Of a DNA stretch of 64,000 nt, positions 42,259-51,963 are shown in pieces (position 1 is the stretch's first letter; every line of letters starts with the position of its first letter). The stretch lies in NCBI GenBank assembly GCA_025558095.1, contig JAIVFI010000008.1, positions 682,001 to 746,000 of the forward strand, given 5' to 3'. The notes beneath the pieces were generated by a model that was not told the origin of the DNA, made no database searches, and saw only the letters and a program-made list of their open reading frames with translations. A program made the position numbers and the translations under genes. This stretch comes from Hyaloraphidium curvatum (taxonomy: Eukaryota > Monoblepharomycota > Hyaloraphidiomycetes > Hyaloraphidiales > Hyaloraphidiaceae).

Positions 42259-44110
42259 ATGCCTGACGGTGCCGAGGGCAGCGTGGCCCCGCCGCCGGGC
42301 GAGTTCCCGCCCATGGACCAGTGGGTCCCGCAGCCGCCGCTCGCCCGGCCGCCGCCAAAGCTGCCGTCCGCAGGGTCACGGGCGGCCGCGTACCCGACCT
42401 GCAGAAGTGGCTCGCCTCGCGGCGCGAATACAACTCGCGCGCCGCCGGACTTTGGCGGATCGGCGGCGGTTTGTATGATTTGACCGACTTTGTCGACAAG
42501 CACCCCGGCGGGGCCGAGTGGTTGGAACTCACGCGCGGCAGCGACATGTGGGCGCACTTCCCTGCCTCCTCGCTCGTCGGCCTGACGCCTGCGCGCCCGT
42601 GCCAGCACCGAGGCCTTCGAGGCCCACCACCCCAACATCAAGTTCGTCCGCGACAAGATCCTCCCCAAATACTTCGTCCGCGACGCCGACTGGCCCCGCG
42701 AAAGCCCCCTCACCTTCGAGCCCGACGGATTCTACAGCGTGCTCCGCAACCGCGTGTGGGAGCGCATCCGCGCGCTGGGCGACGGGCCGAAGCGGTGGTC
42801 CAACCTCTACTGCGATTCGGTAGCGCTGCTCCACGAGGGCTTGCTGGCAGCCATGGCGTACGTGGGGCCGGTCGTCGTGGGGCCGGGGAACCCGAAGGGG
42901 CTGGGGATCGGGTGGGCGGCGGGGCTGGCCTGCGCGGCGGGGGTGGTCGGGGGCGCCTTGTCGTTCATGGGGCACAAGTGGGACTTGTCTTCTCGCACTT
43001 GGGCAGTGTCTGACCCGCGGCTTCTTGTCCGTACAGCTACATCCACATGCGCGACTCGTGGCGGAGGTACTATGTGAACCTCGGCGGCGGCTCCGCGCGC
43101 AACTTCCGCATCCACCACGGTGAGCAGGCTGTCCTCCTCACCCTTGCGCCGCGATTCTGATGCCCGCGCCCGCACCGCCAGCCCTCAGCCACCACCTGTA
43201 CCCCAACACCTCCCTCGACGTCGAGTACGCCATGTTCGAGCGGCTGGGCGCCTACGCCTGGCCGCACCAGCCGCGCATGGCCGACAGGCCGGTGCGCAAC
43301 TTCCTCGCGTTCCAGGCCAAGTTCATCACGGGGGGGCCGCTCCTCTTCCTTCTGCAGCCGTGGCTGTACGCTTCGGGCAAGATGCGGCAGCCGCTGAACG
43401 GTGGGCCCGAATGGGCTCGCCGCCCTTCCTGTCACGGAGGGCTCATCAAATTGATATCCTCGCAGAGTACTTCAACTGGTGGAACACGCTCGCCCAGATC
43501 CCCATCCGGCTCCTCGCAATCGCCCAGACCGACCCGAGCGCGACCGAGACCCCCGCCAAGCTCGCGCAGACCGCCTGCGTGGCGGCGGGGCAGACGGTGC
43601 TGCTGAACGCGGCGATGCTGGTCTTCAGGTCGCTCTGGGCGGGCAACGTCAGCATCTACTCGGGCCACATCTCCGACGTCTGCTGGAGGCAGGGCGACTT
43701 CCAGCCCCCCTTGGATTTCGGTCTTTTCCAGCTCGAAGCAACCACGGACCGCCTCGAACTGAATCGTGGCCTGCTGCTGCCCGTGCTCGCCACTTTCGGC
43801 GACCACTCGCTGCACCACCTCTTCCCGAGCGTCGACCACGCGTACCACGGGTACCTCTACGACGAGCTGGCCAAGACCTGCACCGAGTTCGGGGTCAGGT
43901 TCGAGTGGACTCCGTATTGGGGTGGGTTCGCCCCGCGGCGGGGACCGGCCGGTCGAGAGAGCTGACGAGGGAGCAGATGCGATCAAGGGGTTCTACCGCT
44001 CGCTTTGGCGGACGTACGGGAACGAGGAGCCGAGGAGGGTGGGGTGGACGGGGAAGGGGTACAGGGGAAAGGTCGAGGTGGACGTGGGGACGGGGGAGGG
44101 GAGCAAGTGA
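42259..44110 (+). CDS. Cytochrome b5-fused desaturase-like protein (Cyt-b5-r type)
   Basis: Seven exons (42259-42320, 42374-42547, 42606-42977, 43037-43119, 43182-43400, 43466-43921, 43977-44110), 499 aa. The N-terminal cytochrome b5 domain contains DLTDFVDKHPGGAEWL with the haem-ligand HPGG. The membrane desaturase domain has GHNYIHMRDSWRRYYVNL, RIHHALSHHLYPNT and the third box FGDHSLHHLFPSVDHAY. The box GDHxLHHLFP, instead of QxxHH, is the hallmark of the cytochrome b5-related family known from insects and some protists rather than of ordinary front-end desaturases. Intron positions split several His boxes, and all phases agree. Substrate and double-bond position are unknown. Confidence 0.87.
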
Positions 44111-44944
44111 GGGAGGGCGGGCGCGGCGCGGGTGTGCGCGCCGGTCGGAAGGTGGCGGGGCCGTGTTGTGGTCGCCGCACAAGTGAATCGCCGTTCGTGC
44201 CTTCGTGGTCCGGTCCGCATCGCCGTCGGTCTGTTTTTTCGGGGCTTGTCGAGCTTCATGTGCGGAGGCCGCCGAACATGTGCTGGCGCTGCTGACCCGC
44301 CCGTCGGAGAGCGTCCCCGTCAGCCCGCCCAATCACGGAGCATCGTGCGAAATCCCGGCGGATGCGTGTCCCGTGCAGGCTCTCCTCATCCTGGAGAGGC
44401 GGGCGGGGATCGGGAGGCGGCGGCCGGACCGGCGCGGGCCTCGGCCCGCGGATCGGCCACCTGCATTCCCCCTGCGAGGTGCACTGGCCCGCAAGCAGCC
44501 CATCGCGGCCGGGCCGGTCGGTCGAACGAAAGCGGGATCCGAGTGGGCAGCTGCTCAGCCGTGCGCCGTTCTGGACCACATCAGACTAGACCGTTCCAGT
44601 GGAGCGGGACGGACTGGAGCCAAAAAGCCGTGATCCCCGCCCTGGTTTTGTTGAGGGGCGGCGACCGCAACGGACGCATCTGCCGGCTCGCTGCCGGGCC
44701 GATGACGAATGATAGACACCTGCGAATGGGTCCGCACATTTGGGGAGGATGCGGATGCGCGGTTGTGGGGGAGATTGTCGTCCTGGAAAGGCGGAGGCGA
44801 TCCCAACGACCCACAGCCCCCGAGCCCGCAAGCCAAATCTCTGGAGGAGAAGCGTCACAACGCAAACCACAGCAGACACCTACAGACAGACCCCGCAGAC
44901 CGCGGCACCGCAAGGACGTTTTAGCACCGACCAGAGAGAGAGCG
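44111..44944. other. Intergenic region, no gene recognised
   Basis: About 830 bp between the desaturase-like gene and a small Cys/His protein. Long open frames are GC-driven and run through several frames without motifs. No RNA gene or repeat is seen. Confidence 0.45.
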
Positions 44945-45409
44945 ATGACCGCCAAGCGCGCGCGCGACGCCCGCGAATCGGAGGGCGAGTTCGCCACCAA
45001 GCGGGCGCGCGAACGGAGCCCCGAGGCGGCCAGCGCAGGCAGCGGCGGCGGCGGCCGCGCCCCGACGCCGCAGCCGCTCCCGCGCCACACGTACGTCTTC
45101 CCGCCGCCGCCGCCGTTCGCGCGGCGGGGCAGCGACCTGCCGCGGCGGCAGTTCTGGGACGTCGTCGTCGCGCACGGCAGGCGGGACGACCGGGACGCGG
45201 ACAAGCCCGAGGGCGCGAAAAAGGACATGGCCGACACGGACGCGCAGAAGGACGCCCGCGTGGCCTCGCTGCGGCTCCCGCTGCCCCGCCAGCGCACCGG
45301 CCACCGCACGGCCGCCTCGTGCCGCGCAGACGGATGCACGGAACGGGCGACGGACGGCGTGGATTACTGCTTCGCACATGCGGTGGGGCGCAGGGCAGAG
45401 GCCGCGTAG
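44945..45409 (+). CDS. Small protein with C-terminal Cys/His motif
   Basis: A single 154-aa exon. It is basic and disordered (Arg/Ser/Glu, then Pro-rich), with a C-terminal putative zinc knuckle CRADGCTERATDGVDYCFAH (C-x4-C-x9-C-x2-H). This spacing resembles the repeated Cys/His units of WRKY19-like zinc-finger proteins, here as one copy. The N-terminus has two KRAR-type basic clusters that could be nuclear-localisation signals. Function unknown. The frame is open upstream to 44132, but that part lacks motif or start context. Confidence 0.5.
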   Translation: MTAKRARDARESEGEFATKRARERSPEAASAGSGGGGRAPTPQPLPRHTYVFPPPPPFARRGSDLPRRQFWDVVVAHGRRDDRDADKPEGAKKDMADTDAQKDARVASLRLPLPRQRTGHRTAASCRADGCTERATDGVDYCFAHAVGRRAEAA

Positions 45410-45742
45410 ACGCCCGGGGCTCGGTGAGCTGCTGAGCTGCTGGGCGGAGGATGGCGGCGGCGGCGAACGGTGGTTCCCGCCGGCCGGTGACTCGGACCGG
45501 CCGGCGACGCATGGGCATGGGCCTGGCATCGAACGCACGCGAATAATTGGGCTTTAATGGAAGCGAGAGGGACTATTCTGGCGCCGCTAGGGCGGGATGA
45601 CTATCAGCTCGACTCGAATCACGGAACCAGATTCGACGCTCGAAACTGGGCTCGCCAGCACGCTACTATGATGTACTCTGTACTCGAAGTTCTTGGCCAA
45701 TGTCTATAACTTCTAGAATTGCAAGTCTGTGCTCCGTTCGCG
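45410..45742. other. Intergenic region, locally AT-richer
   Basis: About 330 bp without a coding signal. Composition falls from very GC-rich to mixed around 45540-45720, consistent with promoter or terminator DNA. Confidence 0.4.
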
Positions 45743-46035
45743 ATGGCTTTGAAATTCCAGTCGTCGCTCGCGTCGGCCACAAGATTGGTGTCACTCAGCT
45801 CGCGACCTCATTTTCCCTCCGCTACCGGTCCACGTACTTCACCGGCGGTCAACAGTCACAGCATGCCCCTCCGCATCGCCTCCGTCACCCTCTACGTCGA
45901 CGACCTCCCCCGCGCCGTGGACTTCTACACCCGCACTGCCGGCTTCCTCCCCTCCCCCTCGAGCACCCCCACCCAGCCCACCCTCCTTCCCCCCACCCAG
46001 CCCTCGGGCCCGGCGCTGCTGGCCCGCTGGCATCG
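45743..46035 (+). pseudogene. VOC/glyoxalase N-terminal fragment, probably a gene remnant
   Basis: The frame encodes a presequence-like stretch, then PLRIASVTLYVDDLPRAVDFY, the first beta-alpha unit of a VOC (glyoxalase/bleomycin-resistance-like) domain, and FLPSPSSTPTQP. After GPALLAR the similarity stops, and no splice-consistent continuation with the remaining strands is found before the amidase gene at 46285. It is either a truncated remnant or a gene whose later exons I could not assemble. Confidence 0.32.
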
Positions 46036-46284
46036 CCGGCAAAACAACGGCGAACGTCCCGCCGGCCGTCGCGTTGGTGCCCGCGATCGCGTCTTCCGGG
46101 CGGAAATGGCACCACTCCGGAACGGCCCGGCATGCCCTCCGAAGCTACCGATTGCGGCGATCAGATCGCGTTACGAGGCTGTATCGTGCAGAGCACGGCG
46201 ATCCACGAAGCTGCTATGTTCTGATCCAGAGGCTTTGGGACCCCGGCAGTGCACGACTCCGACTGTCCCCCAAACACGAACACC

Positions 46285-48225
46285 ATGTCCGCCGACTGGC
46301 GTTCCGTCGCCCTCTCGGCCCGCGCCAAGCGCGACTCTGCTATCCCCGCTGCGTGGCGCGCCGACCCGGCCGAGGTCCGCTCGCTGAACCCCCTGCACGC
46401 GGTGCCGTGGATCGAATCCAAGCTGAGCAAGCGGGAGCTCGAGATCACGTGGGGATGCCTTGTTCCGCGGCGGTGCGGCGTGCTGATTCGATGCCGTGAA
46501 GCGCGATGACGGCGGCCGAGGCGGCGGCGAAGATTGCGCGGGGGGAGCTCACCAGCGTCGAAATCACGGAGGCCATATGCCACCGGGCCGCGCTGTCGCA
46601 CGCCGTGACCAACTGGTGGGCGCAACCGGGATTCCCGCGACTCAATCAGCGAGCTGACGGGCCGAATGCGGAAGCCTGACCGAAGTGTTCTTCGATGAGG
46701 CACTCGCCCGCGCCCGCGAGCTCGACGCGCACCTCGCCCGCAGCGGCAAGCCCCTGGGCCCGCTGCACGGCCTCCCCGTGTCGATCAAGGACGAATTCGA
46801 CATGCCCGGCAAGCTGACCACATGGGGCTTCGTGGCCTGGGCCATGGACGGGCCGGCGAACCAGACGGCCAGCGTGCCCAAGATGCTGCTGGACGCGGGC
46901 GCGGTGCTGTACGCGAAAACCAACGTGCCGCAGGGGCTGATGACCTGGGAGAGCGACAACCCGCTCTGGGACCACACGAGGAACCCGGCCAACCTCACGC
47001 TCGGGTCGGGCGGATCTTCCGGGGGAGAGGGGGCGCTGGTGGCAGCGGGCGGCTCATTCCTGGGCGTGGGCACCGGTGCGTTGGTCGATCCCGTCGAATA
47101 TCGGCACATTCGGGTTGCTGAGGCTCACCTCCGCCCCGCCCGACCAGACATTGGCGGCTCCATCCGCCTCCCCGCGGCCATCAACGGCGTCTTCGGCCTG
47201 AAGCCTTCCTCCCGGCGCTTCCCGTACTGCGGCTCGCGCACGCTGCAGTCCTCCGTCCCGGACTCGATCAAGCCCGTGCAGGGCCCGATCGCGCGGTCGA
47301 CGGCCGACGTGGAGCTCTACTGCAGGGTGTTTGCCACGGAGGAGGGGGGGAAGGTGGATCCCGAGTGCTTGGGGGTGGGGTGGAGGAGGGCGCCGGGGCC
47401 GGGGAAGGGGAGGAAGATGAAGGTGGGTCGTCCGTGTTGAAATCAGCCGCGGTTGGCTGACGCTGGCCGGCAGTTCGGCTACTTCACCGAGACCGAGTAC
47501 TTCCGCCCCGTCGCCCCCGTCGTGCGCGCCGTGGACGAGGCCGTCGAGGCGCTGCGCAAGCGCGGGCACGAGGTGGTCGAGTTCCCGATCACGGACCTCA
47601 AAACCGTCTACATGGCCAGCGCGTTCTTCTTTTCGGCCTACCCGGACGAGGTGCACGCGACGCTCAAGCGCTCCGGGGAACCGCTCGTGCCCGGCCTGGA
47701 GGGATACTACAGTGAGCGGCCTGTGAAGACAGAGGCCGGGATGAAGAAGATCGTGGACAACTTCCGGATCCGGGACGAGGCTCGCGCCGCGTTCCTGGAA
47801 AGGTTCAACGCCGCGGGGCTGGACGGGATCGTGTGCCCCGCCGTCGGCGTGCCGTCGTGCAAGCACAAGGACGCCAACAGGCTGGGAAAGGCTGCGTCGC
47901 TGGCGACCTACTGGAACATGCTGGACGTGGCCGTCGGGGTGGGCTTCCGTGTGCGAGGGCTGCGATCGGCAATTGATACGTTCCGCAGGTCGTGCCGGTG
48001 ACCAAGGTCCTCCTCTCGGACGCGGCGTGGCCCAAGAACAGCAAGTACCGGAACTACACCGAGCAGGTTCTCCAGGAGGCCTACACGCCCGAGGACTTCC
48101 TCAACTGCCCCGTGTCGGTGCAGGTCGTCGGCCGCCGCTGGGGCGAGGAGGGCGTCGTGGAGATGATGTACGAGCTCGAGGCGGCGCTCAAGGCGGATCC
48201 CAAGTACCGGACGGCGAGCTTGTGA
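46285..48225 (+). CDS. Amidase signature family hydrolase (acetamidase-like)
   Basis: Six exons (46285-46448, 46502-46615, 46675-47075, 47148-47422, 47474-47938, 47989-48225), 551 aa. The AS-family catalytic triad is complete: Lys in GLPVSIKDEFD, cis-Ser in GSGGSSGGEGAL and nucleophile Ser in DIGGSIRLPAA; the last arises at the exon 3/4 junction. Sequence around VTNCLTEVFFDEALARARELD matches fungal acetamidases and general amidases, which release ammonia from amides. The N-terminal helix LSKRELEIT...AAEAAAKIARGELTSVEIT is typical. Transcribed downstream of a VOC remnant. No targeting signal is seen, so it is probably cytosolic. Confidence 0.9.
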
Positions 48226-48391
48226 TGGACGCCGATGGACTACAGGATCTTTAGGAGCTACTTCCTGCTCTGTTTGCTTTGAATCGAGGACACGAGCGAC
48301 GATGTTGGCTCGGCGTGCTGCGCAGTCAGATCGCGTCCGTTGACGGGTCGTCCGAAAAGACACTTCCTTCCCCCGCTTTTCCCCGTCCCCG

Positions 48392-50080
48392 ATGTGGAAC
48401 GGCGGCGCGCCCGGCGTGTCCGGCATGGGCGGGATCCCCGGGGTGCCGACGCCGCCGCCGGGGCTGCCCGGGTTCCCGGGGTCGCCTGCGACGCCCGACT
48501 TTGCGAGCCCCGTCGCAGCCGCCGCGCCCGTCCTCCTGGCGCGGCCGCCGGGGTCCGTGCGCGACTCGGCCAAGTGGCGGACCGCGGCCGGGCAGTGGGC
48601 CGCGCAGAAGCGCGAGATGGTCGAGCTGCTGAGGGCGCAGGCAAAGGCCGACGGCGAGGAGCCCGACGAGGCGGCGCTCGAGGCGCAGGCCGTCGCGCAG
48701 CTCTACAATCAGTACTACTCGGGCACAAACTACGCGTACGAGCAGCAGATGGCGTGGTACTACGCGCAGCAGGGCGATTCGGCCGGTGGGTTGAACGGGG
48801 CCGGTCCAGGCAATCTGTCACTCACCGTGGGCCGCCTCCCTGTCCCCGCAGCCGCCCTGGCGATGAAGTACGCCATCGAGAACCAGACGGTGGCCAGGCC
48901 GCCGCCGCCGGTGGTGCTGAAGCCCGCCCCGGCAAAGGCGGTCCCGTCCAGCAAGCCGACGTCGGGCTCCAAGGACAAGTCCAAGGAGAAAAAGGACAAA
49001 AAAGACGCCAAGGCCGCGGAGAAAAAGGCGGCGGAAAAGTCGGAGTCGGAAACCGCGGCGAAAGAGGGCGCCGGACGCGCCGAACCGGCCGGGGAACCGG
49101 ACGCCGCCCCCGCCGCCCCTCCCAACGGCCAGCCGGCACCCGCCGCGCCGCACGAGGACGACGACGACATGGACATGGACATGGACATGGACGTGGAGGA
49201 GGACGACGAGCCGCGCAGGCAGCGGGTGACGCTGAAGCTGCCCCAGGGGCGGGAGCGGCTGAGGCTGGGTGACGACGACGACGAGGAGGTGCAGAGGGAG
49301 GCTGCCGCTGTCCCGGATCAGGGGAGGAAGGAAGAGGAGAGGAAGGAAGTGCGCGAGGAGCGGGCGGAGCGGACCGAACGGCCCAGGGAGGAGTTCCCGC
49401 CGGAGCGTCCGAGGGAGGACCGGCCGGGCCGTTTCGACCAGCCGCCGCGGGATTATCGGCCCCCGCGTGACGATCGGCCGCCGCGGGATGATCGACCGCC
49501 TCGAGACGATCGACCGCCCCGCGACGACAGACCCCCGCGGGACGACCGGCCGCCGCGGGACGACAGGTACGACCGCCCTCCCCGGGACGACAGGGAGCGG
49601 TACGATCCCTACCGCCGCGACGAGCGGCGGGACGACCGCCCCAGGGACGATTGGCGGCGGGACGAGCGCCGCGAGGAGAGGAGGGACGAGCGGCCGAGGG
49701 ACGACAGGCGGGACGAGCGGGACCGCAGGGACGACCGCGGCAGGCGGGACGATCGTCGGGACGACCGGCGCGAGGACCGGTACGATGACCGGCGCGACCG
49801 CGGCCGCCGCGGCGAGCCCGAGCCCATCGTCGACGCCGTGATCCAGGAGCTCCTCCGCGAATCCGAAGAGGCCGAGCGGCGCCGGCCCGCCCCGCAGCCC
49901 GAGAAGAAGCCGTCCCACCGCGGGTTCGGGCGCAACGTGGACGACGGGGTGCTCCGGGACGAGGAGAGAAGGAGGAGGAGCAGGGAGAGGAGGAAGGGGA
50001 GGAGCAGGGAAAGGAGCAGGGAGAGGAGCCCGGGGCGGGGAAAGGAGAGGGAGGGTGGGAGGAGGAGCAAGTCGCCTTGA
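48392..50080 (+). CDS. Disordered RD/RS-rich protein, possible RNA-processing factor
   Basis: Exons 48392-48785 and 48852-50080, about 540 aa; the 66-bp intron is in frame and could also be retained. The N-terminus is Gly/Pro-rich (MWNGGAPGVSGMGGIPG). It leads to a short helical/aromatic segment (AVAQLYNQYYSGTNYAYEQQ), a Lys/Ala-rich charged region, an acidic run containing four GACATG units (49166-49189, repeated Asp-Met), a PPRDDR hexapeptide array, Arg/Asp dipeptide-rich sequence, and an RS tail (SRERSRERSPGRG). RD/RS composition is typical of nuclear-speckle splicing or 3'-end-processing proteins. No folded RNA-binding domain is recognised, so the role is an inference. Confidence 0.68.
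   Translation: MWNGGAPGVSGMGGIPGVPTPPPGLPGFPGSPATPDFASPVAAAAPVLLARPPGSVRDSAKWRTAAGQWAAQKREMVELLRAQAKADGEEPDEAALEAQAVAQLYNQYYSGTNYAYEQQMAWYYAQQGDSAGGLNGAGPGNLSLTVGRLPVPAAALAMKYAIENQTVARPPPPVVLKPAPAKAVPSSKPTSGSKDKSKEKKDKKDAKAAEKKAAEKSESETAAKEGAGRAEPAGEPDAAPAAPPNGQPAPAAPHEDDDDMDMDMDMDVEEDDEPRRQRVTLKLPQGRERLRLGDDDDEEVQREAAAVPDQGRKEEERKEVREERAERTERPREEFPPERPREDRPGRFDQPPRDYRPPRDDRPPRDDRPPRDDRPPRDDRPPRDDRPPRDDRYDRPPRDDRERYDPYRRDERRDDRPRDDWRRDERREERRDERPRDDRRDERDRRDDRGRRDDRRDDRREDRYDDRRDRGRRGEPEPIVDAVIQELLRESEEAERRRPAPQPEKKPSHRGFGRNVDDGVLRDEERRRRSRERRKGRSRERSRERSPGRGKEREGGRRSKSP
49442..49594 (+). repeat. PPRDDR hexapeptide-coding tandem array
   Basis: About eight 18-bp units encode PPRDDR or near copies, with one interrupting YD unit. 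Synonymous differences between units (cgg/cga/cgt, gac/gat) show that the array is not very recent. Confidence 0.85.
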
Positions 50081-50263
50081 TGGGTGCGGTGCGTTGCTCC
50101 GGCATGCTGCGGTAGACGGCCGGCGAGTCTAGATGTCCATGAACGATCTAGAACGGAAGAAGTAGAGCTTTGAGGTTTCGTGATCGAGGCCGCCGTGATA
50201 GCAGGGGCGCGAAAGAGAGTGAAAATCGGGGCGTCCAAAACCAACCTCACGAAACGCGCGACC

Positions 50264-50452
50264 ATGGCGGCCGTGCAGCTCCGCCTGAACATCTCCGGCC
50301 AGCCGCCTTTCTTCTTCGACGTCCCTGAGCCCATGACGCTCGGGAGGGCGCTGCACGGCGCCGGGCGCGCCTTCCGCGCTGCGCGGCCCGAAACCGACAT
50401 CGGGGACCCGTCGGGCACCGCCTACGCCAGCTTCCTCTACCTCGATCCGTGA
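50264..50452 (+). other. Upstream ORF in the same frame as, and abutting, the ubiquitin-like gene
   Basis: Encodes 62 residues (starting MAAVQLRLNISGQPPFFFDV) and ends in TGA at 50450-50452; the next base begins the ATG of the downstream gene in the same frame. Composition is protein-like, not random. It may be a regulatory uORF allowing re-initiation, an N-terminal part of the downstream protein reached by stop readthrough, or evidence of a nonsense mutation or sequence error. Confidence 0.45.
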
Positions 50453-51745
50453 ATGCCGCTGGGTGCCTACTACGTCGCGGAGGATGGAGAGATGAAGCCC
50501 GTGGCCCGAATGGAAGGGGAGCTCCAGGTCCGCTCTCGCTCGAACCCGCACGTGCAATGGCCGCTGACCCGAGAGTTCCGGGCCAGCTCGTCGAGGGACG
50601 CGATGGAAACTTTTATCTCGTCAGATTGCTCCAAGCCGGCCAGAAAATGGTCGCCGTGCTGGAGGGGTCTGCGGGGCTTTTCTCGGCCGCGGCAGCTCTC
50701 GGAATCCCTCTCGAGATCTACCTCCAGCACATGCCTCCGAAGCCCGTCAAACCTTACAGCGAACGCGTCAGGGACCGCTTCGACGAGATCAGGAGGAAGA
50801 GCGAGGAAATTCGGAGGAAGATCGTGCCCGCCGAATCATTTCCTCTGCGCGTCATCATGAGTAGGTGAAGCCTGCGCGTGCAGTGCCGAAACTCAACAAG
50901 TGTGTCTTGATTCAACAGAGGACAAGGAAGAACTGCTTCTGATTTCTCCGAGCTTGAGTATGCCGGAAGTCGAGACGTTGATTGAGGACATGATTGGTGC
51001 GTTCAGATCGATAGTCTCGTGACGTACCGTACTAACCGTTGTTCCATCGCGCGGCAGGCGAGTACTTCAAAAACGTTCACTTGACTCCCCCATCCGATTC
51101 GTGTTCGCTCAATCGCGACGGGTCCCTCCAATCTTGCGGAATCGGCCCGTCCTCGACAGTCACCCTCAGGACCGGATCAAGATTTCTGATCTTTGTCAGG
51201 TCGATGGTATCGGGCAGAACGAAAACGATCGAAGTGGATGCGTTCAACACAATCGGGGAAGTCAAGGTAGATTGGCTTCCAACCCCACTTAGCTGGCTTA
51301 CTGCATCCTCACGCTTGACACGCCTCCTTCCCAGGGTCAGATCGAGCGCCTTGAAGCGCTTCTGCCCGACCAGCAGCGCATTGTCTTCGCCGGAAAGCAG
51401 CTCGACGACGAGAAGACGTTGGCGGACTGCAAGATCCGAACGGAATCGACCATTCTCCTGCTTTCGCGTCTCCGCGGGGGCATGTTCCATCACTCCTCCG
51501 GCATGAGGGGATACGAGCGGCCCACGGAAGCGGCTCCGCGCGGTGCCCTCGAGATCGAGTGCCCCGACGGATCCGTGCGCGAGTTCGAGTTCGGCGAGGA
51601 TGATCCCGTTGCGCTGGTCAGGGAGAAGTGTCGCGAGGCGATGGTGCGAGCCGAGGCGAGGGCGGAGGCGGAGAGCAAGCGGGACGAGGCGCTTGCGATT
51701 CTGGCCGAGGCGGAGAATGAGGCGTTCGACGATCTCGAGCTTTGA
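50453..51745 (+). CDS. Ubiquitin-like fusion protein with internal LRGG
   Basis: Exons 50453-50527, 50587-50860, 50919-50996, 51058-51266 and 51335-51745, 348 aa; intron 3 has a perfect TACTAAC branch site. After an N-terminal region of about 110 residues come two beta-grasp units. The first (FPLRVIMKDKEELLLISPSL...STVTLR) is degenerate. The second is clearly ubiquitin-like: RFLIFVRSMVSGRTKTIEVD, then LLPDQQRIVFAGKQLDDEKTL with the Lys48 equivalent, and LLLSRLRGG at 51470-51481. It is not terminal: MFHHSSGMRGYE and a charged helical tail of about 85 residues follow, as in other eukaryotic ubiquitin-like fusions. Cleavage after LRGG by a deubiquitinase is possible but unproven. Confidence 0.8.
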
Positions 51746-51963
51746 GCGGCGACTGTTCAGAGACTGATGGCGCCTCCAAACGCCGCCTAAGTGATCGACA
51801 CACAGATACGCAATTTCTCCGGCCGCGTTGCCTCGCAGATGGTCCAGCGGCGTGAAGGTGCGCTTATTGCGGTCTTTTGCCACACCCGTCAGCCCCACCC
51901 CACTCCCTTTCCTTTCGGGCTCACTGGTCTCCCAAGCCGGGACGCCCGCCGCCGGCCTCAAAC

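Noticed and set aside
49166-49189. Four GACATG units considered as a regulatory repeat
   Set aside because: In frame within an acidic coding run (alternating Asp/Met); better explained as coding low complexity.
48822-50105. Two long minus-strand ORFs opposite the RD/RS-rich gene
   Set aside because: Repeat-driven antisense shadows of the PPRDDR and RD arrays.
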